From an uncultured Clostridium sp. (GTDB lineage Bacteria; Bacillota; Clostridia; TANB77; CAG-508), in the NCBI GenBank assembly GCA_902462295.1, contig CABQAZ010000009.1, positions 1-54,277 on the forward strand: a stretch of DNA of 54,277 nucleotides. Reading direction: 5' to 3'. The notes under the pieces were generated by a model. The model saw only the letters and a list, made by a program, of their open reading frames with translations, did not search any database and had not been told where the DNA came from. Shown here in pieces: positions 26,976 through 35,310 of this stretch. A program made the translations under genes and the position numbers. Within the stretch, counting starts at the first letter, position 1. The number at the start of each line of letters is the position of its first letter.

Positions 26976-27611
26976 TTATTTATTTTCAGAATTGTATTTG
27001 TTAATGATATGTGAATTGTTTATCATGTAATTTACACCATTAGTAGAATAATATAAATCATCTTGTATATTTTTCTCTTTGGTCAATTCTAAGCTAGATG
27101 AATTAGTATTTTCAGGTTTAGAATCAGTAATAGTGTAATTCTCACCTATTTTTAGTTCTTTTTTTCCTTCTGTCACAGTTAACTCTGCATCATTCCCTTT
27201 GTTAAATAAATAATTAAGAATTATTTTATCATCAACAATAGTATAATTTCCTACTATTCCTTTTTCACTATCCACATAATTTACATATATAAATGTACCA
27301 GTCTCAGATAGATACAACTCATATTTTCTATCTACTCCATCTTTATCTTTTATACTTCCTTTATAAAGTCCCTGCACATTACTATATGAATAAATATTAC
27401 TTGTTTGTTGTTCTTTCACATTATTTTCTTCATCACTTTTAGGTTGTTCGAAATTACTTACTTGATTATCTATTTTTTCAGCTTGGCTATTATCAATTTC
27501 CTTATCATTATATATTTTGTAAATAGAATATCCCATTATAATAATAGCTATTATTACTATAATCAATAAAAAAGTTAATATATTCAATCTCGTTCCTTTA
27601 TTTTCTTGCAT
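26976..27611 (-). CDS. Membrane-anchored extracellular protein of unknown function
   Basis: Residues 1-9 are polar, and residues 10-30 form one membrane helix (LTFLLIIVIIAIIIMGYSIY). A low-complexity linker and a beta-rich outside domain (about 75-160, QGLYKGSIKDKDGVDRKYEL onward) follow. This domain recalls small barrel folds that report on residual envelope material, but no specific family is recognised. The ATG at 27611 is chosen because AGGAGGTG is 5-6 bases upstream. An in-frame ATG at 27635 has no such site. It is a single gene, converging on nothing. Confidence 0.75.
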   Translation of the reverse strand: MQENKGTRLNILTFLLIIVIIAIIIMGYSIYKIYNDKEIDNSQAEKIDNQVSNFEQPKSDEENNVKEQQTSNIYSYSNVQGLYKGSIKDKDGVDRKYELYLSETGTFIYVNYVDSEKGIVGNYTIVDDKIILNYLFNKGNDAELTVTEGKKELKIGENYTITDSKPENTNSSSLELTKEKNIQDDLYYSTNGVNYMINNSHIINKYNSENK

Positions 27612-27783
27612 TATTTCACCTCCTAACTTTATCAACTAATTTGATTATATACTTTTATCCAAGAATTAGCAAGATTTTTATTCATAAATTTACTGAACTA
27701 TTATCTTGTAACCAAAAAACAAAACATCATTTTTATCTACACACGAATCTTATTCTTTTATAAAAAAATCATTTATTCAATTC

Positions 27784-27821
27784 AAAAAAGCAGGTTCTAC
27801 ATTTGTAGAATCCTGCTTTTT
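27784..27821 (-). terminator. Terminator of the MYG1-like gene
   Basis: AAGCAGG and TTCTAC pair across a small bulge with GTAGAA and CCTGCTT around a 4-base loop. A run of six T follows on the minus strand. Confidence 0.8.
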
Positions 27822-27849
27822 CTTAACAGCCTTTAACCTCCGCTTGCTG

Positions 27850-28758
27850 TTATGCACGCACTGCCAGCTCTGCCAGAGCGATTGCCCCAGAAAGCGTTTC
27901 AGCTCCTCCGATGAAACCTGCTGGGTGACAAAACGTTGCAGTTTCAACACCCGTCACTCCCTGCAGTTCGGAATCTCGAAGACCTTTCCACTCTGCTGGA
28001 ACAGGCTTTCTTTGGGCAAAGCCTCCAAGGCAATCTGGAACACACTGCCAGTTGTATCCGCCTCTCATAGACGGAAAAATAACAAACAGAATGTCCTCTG
28101 CCTTTTTGTTTTCAGAGGCAAAAAGGAATTCCTGCCAAGGTACAAACTGGTCTAATACCAGTATATTTCCCTCAGCATTTTCTATTGCCTCTTCAACAAT
28201 TCCCTGAGCTTTGGCTTTCGAAACAGCATTTTTTAATACATTATCAAATACCGTTTCTGCAAAAGCCACCGCTCTCAGAAAAGCGGAATCAGAATCCTCT
28301 TGCTCATCCCAACTAGGATTAAAACCAGATATCATCTGAGACAAACTCAGCGCCTGTGCAGGATACTCTGCCTTTGGCATTACACCATTGTCACAAGCAT
28401 CCACTCCCTGAATCAGGTCTCTATCCACCAACTTCCAGACCAAGTCTGGATTGCAGGTGTGCTCTACAACTTTGTGGCCAAACTTTTTCCATATAAGGCC
28501 ACACGATGCATACGGAACACCGTTTTCACGTGCACCGTTTCCACCTTTCTGATGGTGGTCAAGCTCTCCAAAACCAATGTCATAAACAACGGTTTCAGAG
28601 TCGATGTCTTCTGGTACCTTAAAGGTACGAGCTACAGTTACTTTATCCATAACTTTGGACAAAATAATAGTTGCTAATACCTCATCAGCATGGAATACTC
28701 CTCCATGGGTGATTGCGTTAGCGAGTTCCATTTTTTTTGTCATTGTGATTTTTGTCAT
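27850..28758 (-). CDS. MYG1/GAMM1-family metal-dependent hydrolase
   Basis: DHH-like phosphoesterase fold. The metal-binding motifs are HGGVFHADE (about 18-26) and DIGFGELDHHQKGG (about 61-74, the DHH motif). The conserved YASCGLIWKKFG and the C-terminal HPAGFIGG are also present. Eukaryotic MYG1 is a 3'-5' exoribonuclease, while the bacterial members are poorly characterised. Length 302 is typical. The gene is much richer in G/C than its neighbours and uses C-ending codons freely, suggesting transfer. Its promoter and leader duplicate those of the unknown gene at 26029. An AGGAGG site lies about 7 bases before the start. Confidence 0.9.
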   Translation of the reverse strand: MTKITMTKKMELANAITHGGVFHADEVLATIILSKVMDKVTVARTFKVPEDIDSETVVYDIGFGELDHHQKGGNGARENGVPYASCGLIWKKFGHKVVEHTCNPDLVWKLVDRDLIQGVDACDNGVMPKAEYPAQALSLSQMISGFNPSWDEQEDSDSAFLRAVAFAETVFDNVLKNAVSKAKAQGIVEEAIENAEGNILVLDQFVPWQEFLFASENKKAEDILFVIFPSMRGGYNWQCVPDCLGGFAQRKPVPAEWKGLRDSELQGVTGVETATFCHPAGFIGGAETLSGAIALAELAVRA

Positions 28759-28791
28759 ATCTTTTTTCCTCCTGCCATTCGGCTAAACGCT

Positions 28792-28863
28792 GTTTAAAAT
28801 TAGTTTTTCGAATTCTTTTGGTATATATCTTTTCAACCATCCAAAAACGCACTAATTTTAAAC
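28792..28863 (-). promoter_or_regulatory. Structured 5' leader element, copy 2
   Basis: A perfect 13-bp stem (GTTTAAAATTAGT with ACTAATTTTAAAC at 28851-28863) encloses an inner stem TTTTGG/CCAAAA. The inner loop contains TGAAAAGATATAT, identical to copy 1. Stem sequences differ between copies but both pair, which is what a conserved RNA fold would show. Confidence 0.6.
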
Positions 28864-28902
28864 AATTATTTAATTGTTTAATTGTTCAATATTCAATATT
28901 TA

Positions 28903-28992
28903 ATTGAACTATATATATTATACCATATTTTACATAAACAATCAACTATCTGCGTCATTTATATTTCTAATATAAACTATTAGTGATTCTTA
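28903..28992. repeat. 90-bp promoter-region repeat, copy 2
   Basis: Gap-free match to 26792-26881 with 76 of 90 identical. Together with the leader element it forms a control cassette placed before two unrelated genes. Confidence 0.85.
28917..28945 (-). promoter_or_regulatory. Promoter of the MYG1-like gene
   Basis: TTGATT (28945-28940) and TATAAT (28922-28917) on the minus strand are 17 bases apart, with a leader of about 150 bases. Confidence 0.75.
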
Positions 28993-29022
28993 TGTTCAAA
29001 AATATAATTATTCTATAATAGA

Positions 29023-29055
29023 AAATAGACACACTCTATAAAAGCATGTCTATTT
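29023..29055 (-). terminator. Terminator after the 2H/Csx3-like gene
   Basis: AAATAGACA (29055-29047 on the minus strand) pairs perfectly over 9 bp with TGTCTATTT (29031-29023). A short T-rich stretch follows. Confidence 0.55.
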
Positions 29056-29065
29056 ATACTATATA

Positions 29066-30205
29066 CTATCTTGGTTGTTCTTTAGAATTTATTGATTTAT
29101 TCAACTGTTCTTTTACTTCTTCTTTAGCAAGTGGAGCTTTATCTAAATCTCCTAATTTTTTATTTCTACTATGAGTAATTGAACATGTATATCCTATACC
29201 TGGTTGAAATAATGATACACTACTATTTGTATGAGCATAAGCCTCTGCTATTGAAACAGTTAAATAATTTGGACCTCTACCAGAAAGATAAACAGCTTTT
29301 CCATTAGGAATTTCTGGTACAACAACCTTTGATAAATTATTTTCATCATAAGTTGTAATTCCATCAGGTAAATCCATATCATATTCAACTAAAACACTAT
29401 CACCTTTTTCTGTAACTTTAAAAGCAACTTCTCCCTCTGGATTTGTTTCCCCATGAGCTAATTGAGGAATATCAACATATTTATCTATTTGTGGCATATA
29501 CACACCAACAGGACAAGGGTGAACAGTATGTGTCAATGCAGATACCAACCATGCTGGAGCACGACCTGTTATTTTAACTGGTTTCCCCTCAGAAGACAAA
29601 GATTTTACAGCATTTACAGCTTTCAATAAATTTTCTTTATCCCATACTAAAGATTTTACAACTCTTCCATTAGGAAGTGTTTGCTCTTTTTCTTCCATTC
29701 CAATTTCAGCACCTAACTTATCTATATCAATTATATTTACTTGATTTTCTTCTTTCTTATTTTCTTTTTCGAAAATACTGTTATCCATAACTTTTCCCTT
29801 TCCATATACAAAATATCCTAATTGGCTAGGAATTTCAATAGGTTCTTCAATATCTTCAAAATTTAAAGTTCCTGTATCAACAGGTTTTCCTTTAACCCCA
29901 TCAACTTCTCCTAATGAAACTGTTATATGAGGGTCATTTTGATTTTGATAATACGCTTTTAATTCTTCTGGTAATTCAGCTTTAAATCCACTATTTTTTC
30001 CATCAGAAGCATACCCCACTATTTTTACTGGAAATTCTTTTCCAACTAATTCATCTGGATATTTATCAGTTTGCCCAAACTTAAAAGTTATATGCATGTC
30101 CTTTACAACATCACTAAGTCCCTCTTTTTGTAATTCAACTAATTTTTCTTGTGTTTCCTTATCTAAAAATAATCCTTGGTATCCTTTTAAAGTTTTTTTA
30201 GCCAT
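29066..30205 (-). CDS. 2H-phosphoesterase-like domain fused to two Csx3-like repeats
   Basis: 379 residues. An N-terminal domain (about 1-137) carries two HxT motifs, His38-Ile-Thr40 and His93-Ile-Thr95. This is the signature of the 2H phosphoesterase fold, whose members open 2',3'-cyclic phosphates or cut 2'-5' bonds. After an acidic linker, two repeats resemble CRISPR protein Csx3: KITGRAPAWLVSALTHTVHPC (211-231) and YLSGRGPNYLTVSIAEAYAH (306-325). Csx3 (Crn3) is known to bind and degrade cyclic tetra-adenylate. Against the A. fulgidus sequence as I recall it, a histidine is kept in each repeat, but the metal-site aspartate is Met or Gln, so nuclease activity is doubtful. It is cytosolic and co-transcribed with the small gene upstream. 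No cas gene is near. Confidence 0.75.
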   Translation of the reverse strand: MAKKTLKGYQGLFLDKETQEKLVELQKEGLSDVVKDMHITFKFGQTDKYPDELVGKEFPVKIVGYASDGKNSGFKAELPEELKAYYQNQNDPHITVSLGEVDGVKGKPVDTGTLNFEDIEEPIEIPSQLGYFVYGKGKVMDNSIFEKENKKEENQVNIIDIDKLGAEIGMEEKEQTLPNGRVVKSLVWDKENLLKAVNAVKSLSSEGKPVKITGRAPAWLVSALTHTVHPCPVGVYMPQIDKYVDIPQLAHGETNPEGEVAFKVTEKGDSVLVEYDMDLPDGITTYDENNLSKVVVPEIPNGKAVYLSGRGPNYLTVSIAEAYAHTNSSVSLFQPGIGYTCSITHSRNKKLGDLDKAPLAKEEVKEQLNKSINSKEQPR

Positions 30206-30222
30206 TTTTAATATCTCCTTTC

Positions 30223-30705
30223 TTATTTTTTATAAATTTTTTTATTTATAACATAATCAACAAATATAGATAACCTATTTTTTATATCATCAGAATATGA
30301 TAAGTAATTATAATTTAAAGAGTCACATAGATAAGCTAAATTAATTAGATTTTCATCAAAATTTAAATCAACTATAATTATTTCATCTTCATTATTAAAC
30401 ATTCTAATATCAATTAATTCTTCAACATTGAAATTTAAAAAATCTTTATTTTCAATATTTTTCCTAAAAATATCACTATCTTTCTTTACTATGATATCAG
30501 CAATATTATTATCCATATCAACAACCTTGTATTTAAAATAGTCTCTATCTAATTCCTTTTTTAAATAAGCAATTAATTTATCTATAAGAAATTCTTTTTC
30601 TTGATATAAAACGCTTCTTACTTTTTGTAATGCTTTTTTATCTTGTTCTAATTTTAGCTCAGCAATAGATTCCATTTCTAATACTTTTTTATATGATTCT
30701 ATCAT
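30223..30705 (-). CDS. Unknown helical/acidic protein upstream of the 2H/Csx3-like gene
   Basis: I do not recognise this 160-residue protein. Residues 1-60 are predicted helical and rich in E, K and L, perhaps a coiled coil. The remainder alternates hydrophobic and acidic residues (VEELIDIRMFNNEDEIIIVDLNFDE) and looks like a small alpha/beta domain. The ATG at 30705 is chosen because AAGGAG lies 9 bases upstream and the promoter -10 box overlaps an earlier ATG at 30750. It ends 17 bases before the 2H/Csx3-like gene, so the pair forms an operon and may act together. Confidence 0.75.
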   Translation of the reverse strand: MIESYKKVLEMESIAELKLEQDKKALQKVRSVLYQEKEFLIDKLIAYLKKELDRDYFKYKVVDMDNNIADIIVKKDSDIFRKNIENKDFLNFNVEELIDIRMFNNEDEIIIVDLNFDENLINLAYLCDSLNYNYLSYSDDIKNRLSIFVDYVINKKIYKK

Positions 30706-30738
30706 TTCTTTCAACTCCTTATTTAGGTATCTGAATAC

Positions 30739-30767
30739 ATTATACAACATTCTGTAAACCTTGTAAA
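30739..30767 (-). promoter_or_regulatory. Promoter of the small gene and 2H/Csx3-like gene
   Basis: TTTACA (30767-30762) and TATAAT (30744-30739) on the minus strand are 17 bases apart, in the gap after the LysR gene. It provides a separate entry for the downstream half of this locus. Confidence 0.6.
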
Positions 30768-30796
30768 ATTAATAATTATTATTTAAAATATTAATT

Positions 30797-31684
30797 TTAC
30801 TTATAATATTCTTTTATTTCTTTAACTAATTCAACTGTAGCTTTATTACACATATTTTTCTTTAATGTTGCTATCCCCTCTTTTGCATCAGTTAATTCGA
30901 TTTTCTTTATAATCTTTATATTATCTTTAATATCATTGATATTTTCTATATTTGTAAAACCAATTCCTATATTATTTAAAACCAATTTTTTCATTATTGA
31001 TACACTAGATATTTCATAATTTGGTATTAGCTCTAATTCCTCTTTATTACAATAATCATTTAATATCTTACTCTTTGCTGATGGTGATTTAGGCAATATT
31101 AACATATGGTTTTCTATTTCTTTAAATTCTTTAATTGGATGTTCTTCTATATACTGTTTACTTGCAAAAAAACAAAAACTAGACTTTCTTAATGGTATTA
31201 TTTCAACATCTGAATATTTTTTGCTTTTATATGGTAAATTTAATACTACTATATCTAATTCACCATTTGCTAATTTTTGCATTAGGTTGTCCGTTATTCC
31301 ACTACTAATAGAAACCTCTATATTGGGATATTTATTAATAAATGTTAAAAATGGCTCAAAAATTAAAGAAGATAATAGAGAATTTCCTCCGCCTATTCTT
31401 ATTTTACCTTTTTCTAAATTAATATATTTAGAAAAAATATTTTCTGCATTACTCATTGTTTCTATACTATCTTTAATATACTCATATAAATTTTTGCCCT
31501 CTTCTGTTAATTCAACACCATTTTTATTTCTATAAAAAACTTTTCCTCCTAATAAACTCTCAAGTTTTTGTATTGACTGTGTTATTGCTGATTGTGAAAT
31601 ATACATACTTTCAGCAGTTTTTGAAAAATTTTTATATTTTACTACTTCACAAAATACTCTATATAATTCTAAATCTGTATTCAT
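30797..31684 (-). CDS. LysR-family transcriptional regulator
   Basis: The N-terminal winged helix-turn-helix is typical (FSKTAESMYISQSAITQSIQKLESLLGGKVFYR, about 20-52). A linker helix and a periplasmic-binding-like effector domain (about 90-290, start IRIGGGNSLLSSLIFEPFL) follow. Length 295 is standard. It starts 3 bases after the P-loop/Csx3-like stop codon, so the two are translationally close and co-transcribed. LysR regulators usually control neighbouring genes. Here the promoter just downstream at 30739 is a candidate target. The effector is unknown. Confidence 0.93.
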   Translation of the reverse strand: MNTDLELYRVFCEVVKYKNFSKTAESMYISQSAITQSIQKLESLLGGKVFYRNKNGVELTEEGKNLYEYIKDSIETMSNAENIFSKYINLEKGKIRIGGGNSLLSSLIFEPFLTFINKYPNIEVSISSGITDNLMQKLANGELDIVVLNLPYKSKKYSDVEIIPLRKSSFCFFASKQYIEEHPIKEFKEIENHMLILPKSPSAKSKILNDYCNKEELELIPNYEISSVSIMKKLVLNNIGIGFTNIENINDIKDNIKIIKKIELTDAKEGIATLKKNMCNKATVELVKEIKEYYK

Positions 31685-31687
31685 ACA

Positions 31688-33178
31688 TTATCCTCCTATT
31701 TCATCTGTAGTCACTTCTTTTGGAAATTTATCAGATGGTTGTACTAATTCTGAAACTTCTGATTGTTTAACACTTTCTGCCTGTAATTTTTCTCTTATAT
31801 TATCTTTTTTTATTGAATAGTCTCCTACTGGCTCAACTGTACTAGATTCTACTGTTTTATCTATGTATTTTGATTTTTGTCTAACATTAGAAATCATTTT
31901 TTGTATTCTTGATATTATTCCTTGTTTTTCTATAACAGCTGGTAATTGTGTTTTATCTCTATTTTTCTTATCTTCAAAATACTGATTAACATCTATTCCA
32001 TCTATACCGTCAACAATTTTTCCTAATTCTTTTTCATCTTTTGAAGATATACATGTAAATCCTTTTCCTGGTTGAAAAGTAAATACTCTACTTGAATTAT
32101 AACTACTACTTATAGAAGATAATAGCCAATGTGGCATTCTTCCTGATAGATATAGATTTTTGGTTTCTTTTAATTGTGGTAAAACACATTTTTCATAATC
32201 CTCAGCAGAATATTGTTCTTTGGTTATATCAACATCCATAAAAATGTTTTCTTTATTCTCTATAATATTATATGATAATCCCTCTGTCTGTTTAATTCCT
32301 TTTTTCTTTGGCAAATTTTTTATTGGAATATACTGCTTAGTTCTCATATCATAAATATTTATATCTTTAGCACCTTTTTCTCTTAATGCTTTGCACATAG
32401 AACATAAAACAAAATTAGCACGAACTCCATTTATTCTTACAGGTTTATTCGGTTTTACTTTCTCTTGTACAGCTTTATAAATTTCAGGAATAGCTTTTTC
32501 AGACCATTTTACATTTTTTATTGGTGTTCCATCTTCTGTAAGTATTTCTTTTCCATACCCTAATTCAAAACCTAATTCTGTATCATCAATCATTGTTCCA
32601 TCAAAATCTTCACTTTTATCTTCTGTTTTTTCTATATATTTACTTTTTTTAACAATATCTGATACCATAGCTTTTATTACAGAAGAATCATTTAAAATCT
32701 TTCCTCTTTCTAATCCAACTATACTTCCTTGAAGATATGGTGTTCTTGTATATATTTCTTCTTTTCCCTCAAGTTTTGAGTCTAATGCACCTACACACTC
32801 TAATCCTAATTTTTCTCCAAATTCTATCCATTCTTTTTTTATTTCTTCATCACAGCTTAATACCACAAAACTATCACAATGTTGAAATACTTGCTCATTT
32901 TCTTTTGACATTACTCCACCAACATCAACTAATACAATCTTATTAGTTTGGTTATCTATTGCTTTACATGCATTATCTATAAAACTTTTTGTAAATTTTC
33001 CTTTTTTTCTAACAATATTAGTTTCTTTTTGGTTTTTATTATTACTCCAAGTTCCTTCTCCATCAGGACATGCTCTTATAATTGTATATGCATCAGTAGG
33101 TAATTTATCAATTAAATTTGCAACAAATACACTTTTTCCTGAATGCTTTGGTCCACAAAATATTATTTTCATTTGCAT
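31688..33178 (-). CDS. P-loop ATPase fused to two Csx3-like repeats
   Basis: 496 residues. An N-terminal P-loop domain (about 1-190) has the Walker A GPKHSGKSVF at 9-18 and a Walker B-like KIVLVDVGG near 82-90. Two Csx3-like repeats follow: VRINGVRANFVLCSMCKAL (about 248-266) and NLYLSGRMPHWLLSSISSSY (about 343-362). The tail of about 100 residues is polar and probably disordered. Csx3 fused to an ATPase is a known arrangement in some type III CRISPR loci. Here the Csx3 histidine is missing in both repeats, and only the first keeps a D in the IYDMRTK segment. Nucleotide binding rather than cleavage is therefore more likely. It lies between malQ (18 bases) and lysR (3 bases). Confidence 0.78.
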   Translation of the reverse strand: MQMKIIFCGPKHSGKSVFVANLIDKLPTDAYTIIRACPDGEGTWSNNKNQKETNIVRKKGKFTKSFIDNACKAIDNQTNKIVLVDVGGVMSKENEQVFQHCDSFVVLSCDEEIKKEWIEFGEKLGLECVGALDSKLEGKEEIYTRTPYLQGSIVGLERGKILNDSSVIKAMVSDIVKKSKYIEKTEDKSEDFDGTMIDDTELGFELGYGKEILTEDGTPIKNVKWSEKAIPEIYKAVQEKVKPNKPVRINGVRANFVLCSMCKALREKGAKDINIYDMRTKQYIPIKNLPKKKGIKQTEGLSYNIIENKENIFMDVDITKEQYSAEDYEKCVLPQLKETKNLYLSGRMPHWLLSSISSSYNSSRVFTFQPGKGFTCISSKDEKELGKIVDGIDGIDVNQYFEDKKNRDKTQLPAVIEKQGIISRIQKMISNVRQKSKYIDKTVESSTVEPVGDYSIKKDNIREKLQAESVKQSEVSELVQPSDKFPKEVTTDEIGG

Positions 33179-33196
33179 TTCCTCCTACATATCTTT

Positions 33197-34516
33197 CTAA
33201 TAATCCTTTATTCTTTCTTTCAATTCTTTAAAATCAATTAATTTCCAAGACCAATTTTTATCACTTTCAGTACCAGGAACATTTATTCTTGAATTTTCAT
33301 CCAACCCTAGAATATCCTGAACCATAATAATTGTCATTTGTGCTTTACACTTTGACAAGTATTGCATAATTCCAATATTAACATTTAAATCATAACATTC
33401 ATTTTTTCTTAAAAACTCTTTTAATTTTATTTTATAATCATCATTAAGTGTTTTATACCAGCCATATATTGTATTACAATCATGATTACCTGGAAAAACC
33501 AATACGTTTTCTTCTTCATTATCTCTATCATATAAATTATCTAAATCAAGTGAAAATTGAAGTATCTTTTGTCTAGTAAATCCATAATGTTCTCTTAATT
33601 TAACAGTTTCTTCTCTAATTTCTCCTAAATCTTCAATTATCAAATTTTCTACATTTACATCTTTGTCTTTAAATAATTCATCAAAAAATCCATAACTTAC
33701 ACCATCAGTATAAAAACCATCTTTTCCTGTTTTTCCAATAGGAATTTTAAAAAACGAATCATAGCCTCTAAAATAATCTATTCTGACTTTATCAAATAAT
33801 TTTAAATAATATTTAAATCTATTTATTAAATATCTATAATTGTCTTTTTTGATATTTTCAACATTATATACCGGACTATTCCACTTTTGACCATTTTCAT
33901 TAAAATAGTCTGGCGGTGTTCCTGATTCAAATGTAAATTTACCATTTTCCATTTCAAAATATTTAGAGTAATATTTTATTTCTACTGATTTAAACACAGG
34001 ATATATTGGCATGTCTCCAATTATTTTTATATTTTTTGAATTTGCATATTCTTTTAATTCCATCCATTGCTTGTATAAAATATATTGAATGAATAAATAA
34101 TATTCTTTTGTATTTCCTTTTATCTCACTTTCAAATTCAGCATATTGATTAATTTCTTTTATTTTTATAAATTCTTCATATTCTTTGTTTTCTTTAAAAT
34201 TATTATATGCTTCTTTATAATATTTTTCTTTAAAATTATCATATATTACTCTATCTTTGTTTTCTCTTATTTCTGCATTTTTTATTAATCCTTGTTCTTT
34301 TAATTTATCTAATGAAATGTAGTTTTCTTCTAGTGCATAATAACTTATTGGAGAATATGGGTGTTCGTCACATTTGTTTATAGGCAATATTTCCCAATAT
34401 TTAATATTATTTTCACTTAATATATCTACAAATTCATATGCTTCATATCCAAAATCTCCAATTCCATATTTGCTTGGTAATGAAAATATTGGAAGTAAAA
34501 TTCCTTTTTCTTTCAT
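33197..34516 (-). CDS. malQ: 4-alpha-glucanotransferase (amylomaltase, GH77)
   Basis: Transfers alpha-1,4-glucan segments between maltodextrins in the cytosol. Visible are the N-terminal LPSKYGIGDFG, the nucleophile region VRIDYFRGYDSFF, the acid/base glutamate in IIEDLGE and the third acidic residue in FPGNHD. Length 439 is shorter than the usual 490-520, the shortage being spread through the barrel insertions. The catalytic set is intact, so it should be active. It heads a co-directional group with the P-loop/Csx3-like and lysR genes. A functional reason for that grouping is not apparent. Confidence 0.92.
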   Translation of the reverse strand: MKEKGILLPIFSLPSKYGIGDFGYEAYEFVDILSENNIKYWEILPINKCDEHPYSPISYYALEENYISLDKLKEQGLIKNAEIRENKDRVIYDNFKEKYYKEAYNNFKENKEYEEFIKIKEINQYAEFESEIKGNTKEYYLFIQYILYKQWMELKEYANSKNIKIIGDMPIYPVFKSVEIKYYSKYFEMENGKFTFESGTPPDYFNENGQKWNSPVYNVENIKKDNYRYLINRFKYYLKLFDKVRIDYFRGYDSFFKIPIGKTGKDGFYTDGVSYGFFDELFKDKDVNVENLIIEDLGEIREETVKLREHYGFTRQKILQFSLDLDNLYDRDNEEENVLVFPGNHDCNTIYGWYKTLNDDYKIKLKEFLRKNECYDLNVNIGIMQYLSKCKAQMTIIMVQDILGLDENSRINVPGTESDKNWSWKLIDFKELKERIKDY

Positions 34517-34661
34517 ATCTTCTTTTGTTCCTCTCTTTCTTATATAAATATTTAATTTGATTTTATCCTATTTTTCACAATTTTACTCTAACAACTATTT
34601 ATAGTTTATCATATACATATTTTTTTTACAATTAAATTAATTATATTTGTGTAATGAAACT

Positions 34662-34680
34662 AAAAAAACCCCTTTCGGGG
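34662..34680 (-). terminator. Terminator of the membrane protein gene at 34710
   Basis: CCCC and GGGG pair around a 4-base loop, followed by seven T on the minus strand. Confidence 0.75.
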
Positions 34681-34709
34681 AAAAGAAATATTTTTCTTTT
34701 TTTAGTTGG

Positions 34710-35180
34710 TTACTTGCCAAAGTACAACTTCCATTTTGACTTTGACAAGTCAATCTTTTTTTCTTTTAACTGTTTTATTTTGTCATTATTGGCAATATAA
34801 ATTTCAATTTGTTTCTGAACCAATTTATCTGATTTAACTTCTGGAAAAAGAGAAACCAGGTTTATGCCGTCTTTATCTTTTAACTCACCATATGTGCTTG
34901 CTTCAAAATCCATGTAATTTTTTACTATAACATCAATACTCTCCTCTATTTCTACATTCTCTTCTTCATACATTGCAATCTTGTTAATAATAACTCCTTC
35001 AGTTCCAATTTTGTTAATGAGTATAAATACCCAAATCAATAAAATAAAAGAAATTATACCATTGACAATCGCTAATGAAAAATACCATTCGAACACATCT
35101 TTATTGTCTTTTTCTCGATCGCTTTTTCTAAAAAAGAATATAGTTACAGCTAAAAAGATAATAAAAAAAAGACTTACCAT
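34710..35180 (-). CDS. Two-helix membrane protein of unknown function
   Basis: I do not recognise this 156-residue protein. Two membrane helices (about 2-17 and 34-56) are joined by a short charged loop (FRKSDREKDNKDVFEWY). The C-terminal 100 residues are a charged, mainly helical soluble domain ending in SKSKWKLYFGK. An AGGAGG site precedes the start. Codon use is somewhat richer in G/C than the malQ side. It has its own promoter and terminator and a leader with two small hairpins. Accessory or phage-derived origin is possible but not shown. Confidence 0.75.
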   Translation of the reverse strand: MVSLFFIIFLAVTIFFFRKSDREKDNKDVFEWYFSLAIVNGIISFILLIWVFILINKIGTEGVIINKIAMYEEENVEIEESIDVIVKNYMDFEASTYGELKDKDGINLVSLFPEVKSDKLVQKQIEIYIANNDKIKQLKEKKIDLSKSKWKLYFGK

Positions 35181-35310
35181 AATTTTTCCTCCTAAATACT
35201 TTTATTGTTGTTTTCTTGTTATATATGTAAAACTAAAAAGTTAGAGGAAAGTCCTCTCACTAATTAGTGAAAATAGGAAAACGACATAGTTCTTTACCTA
35301 TATCACTTAT

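Noticed and set aside
27844..28677. Plus-strand open frames of 103 and 125 codons
   Set aside because: Both are shadows of the MYG1-like gene, whose DHH motifs decide the coding strand.
29066..34516. CRISPR array or cas genes accompanying the Csx3-like proteins
   Set aside because: I looked for regularly spaced direct repeats and for Cas10-, Cas6- or Csm/Cmr-like proteins in the window and found none.
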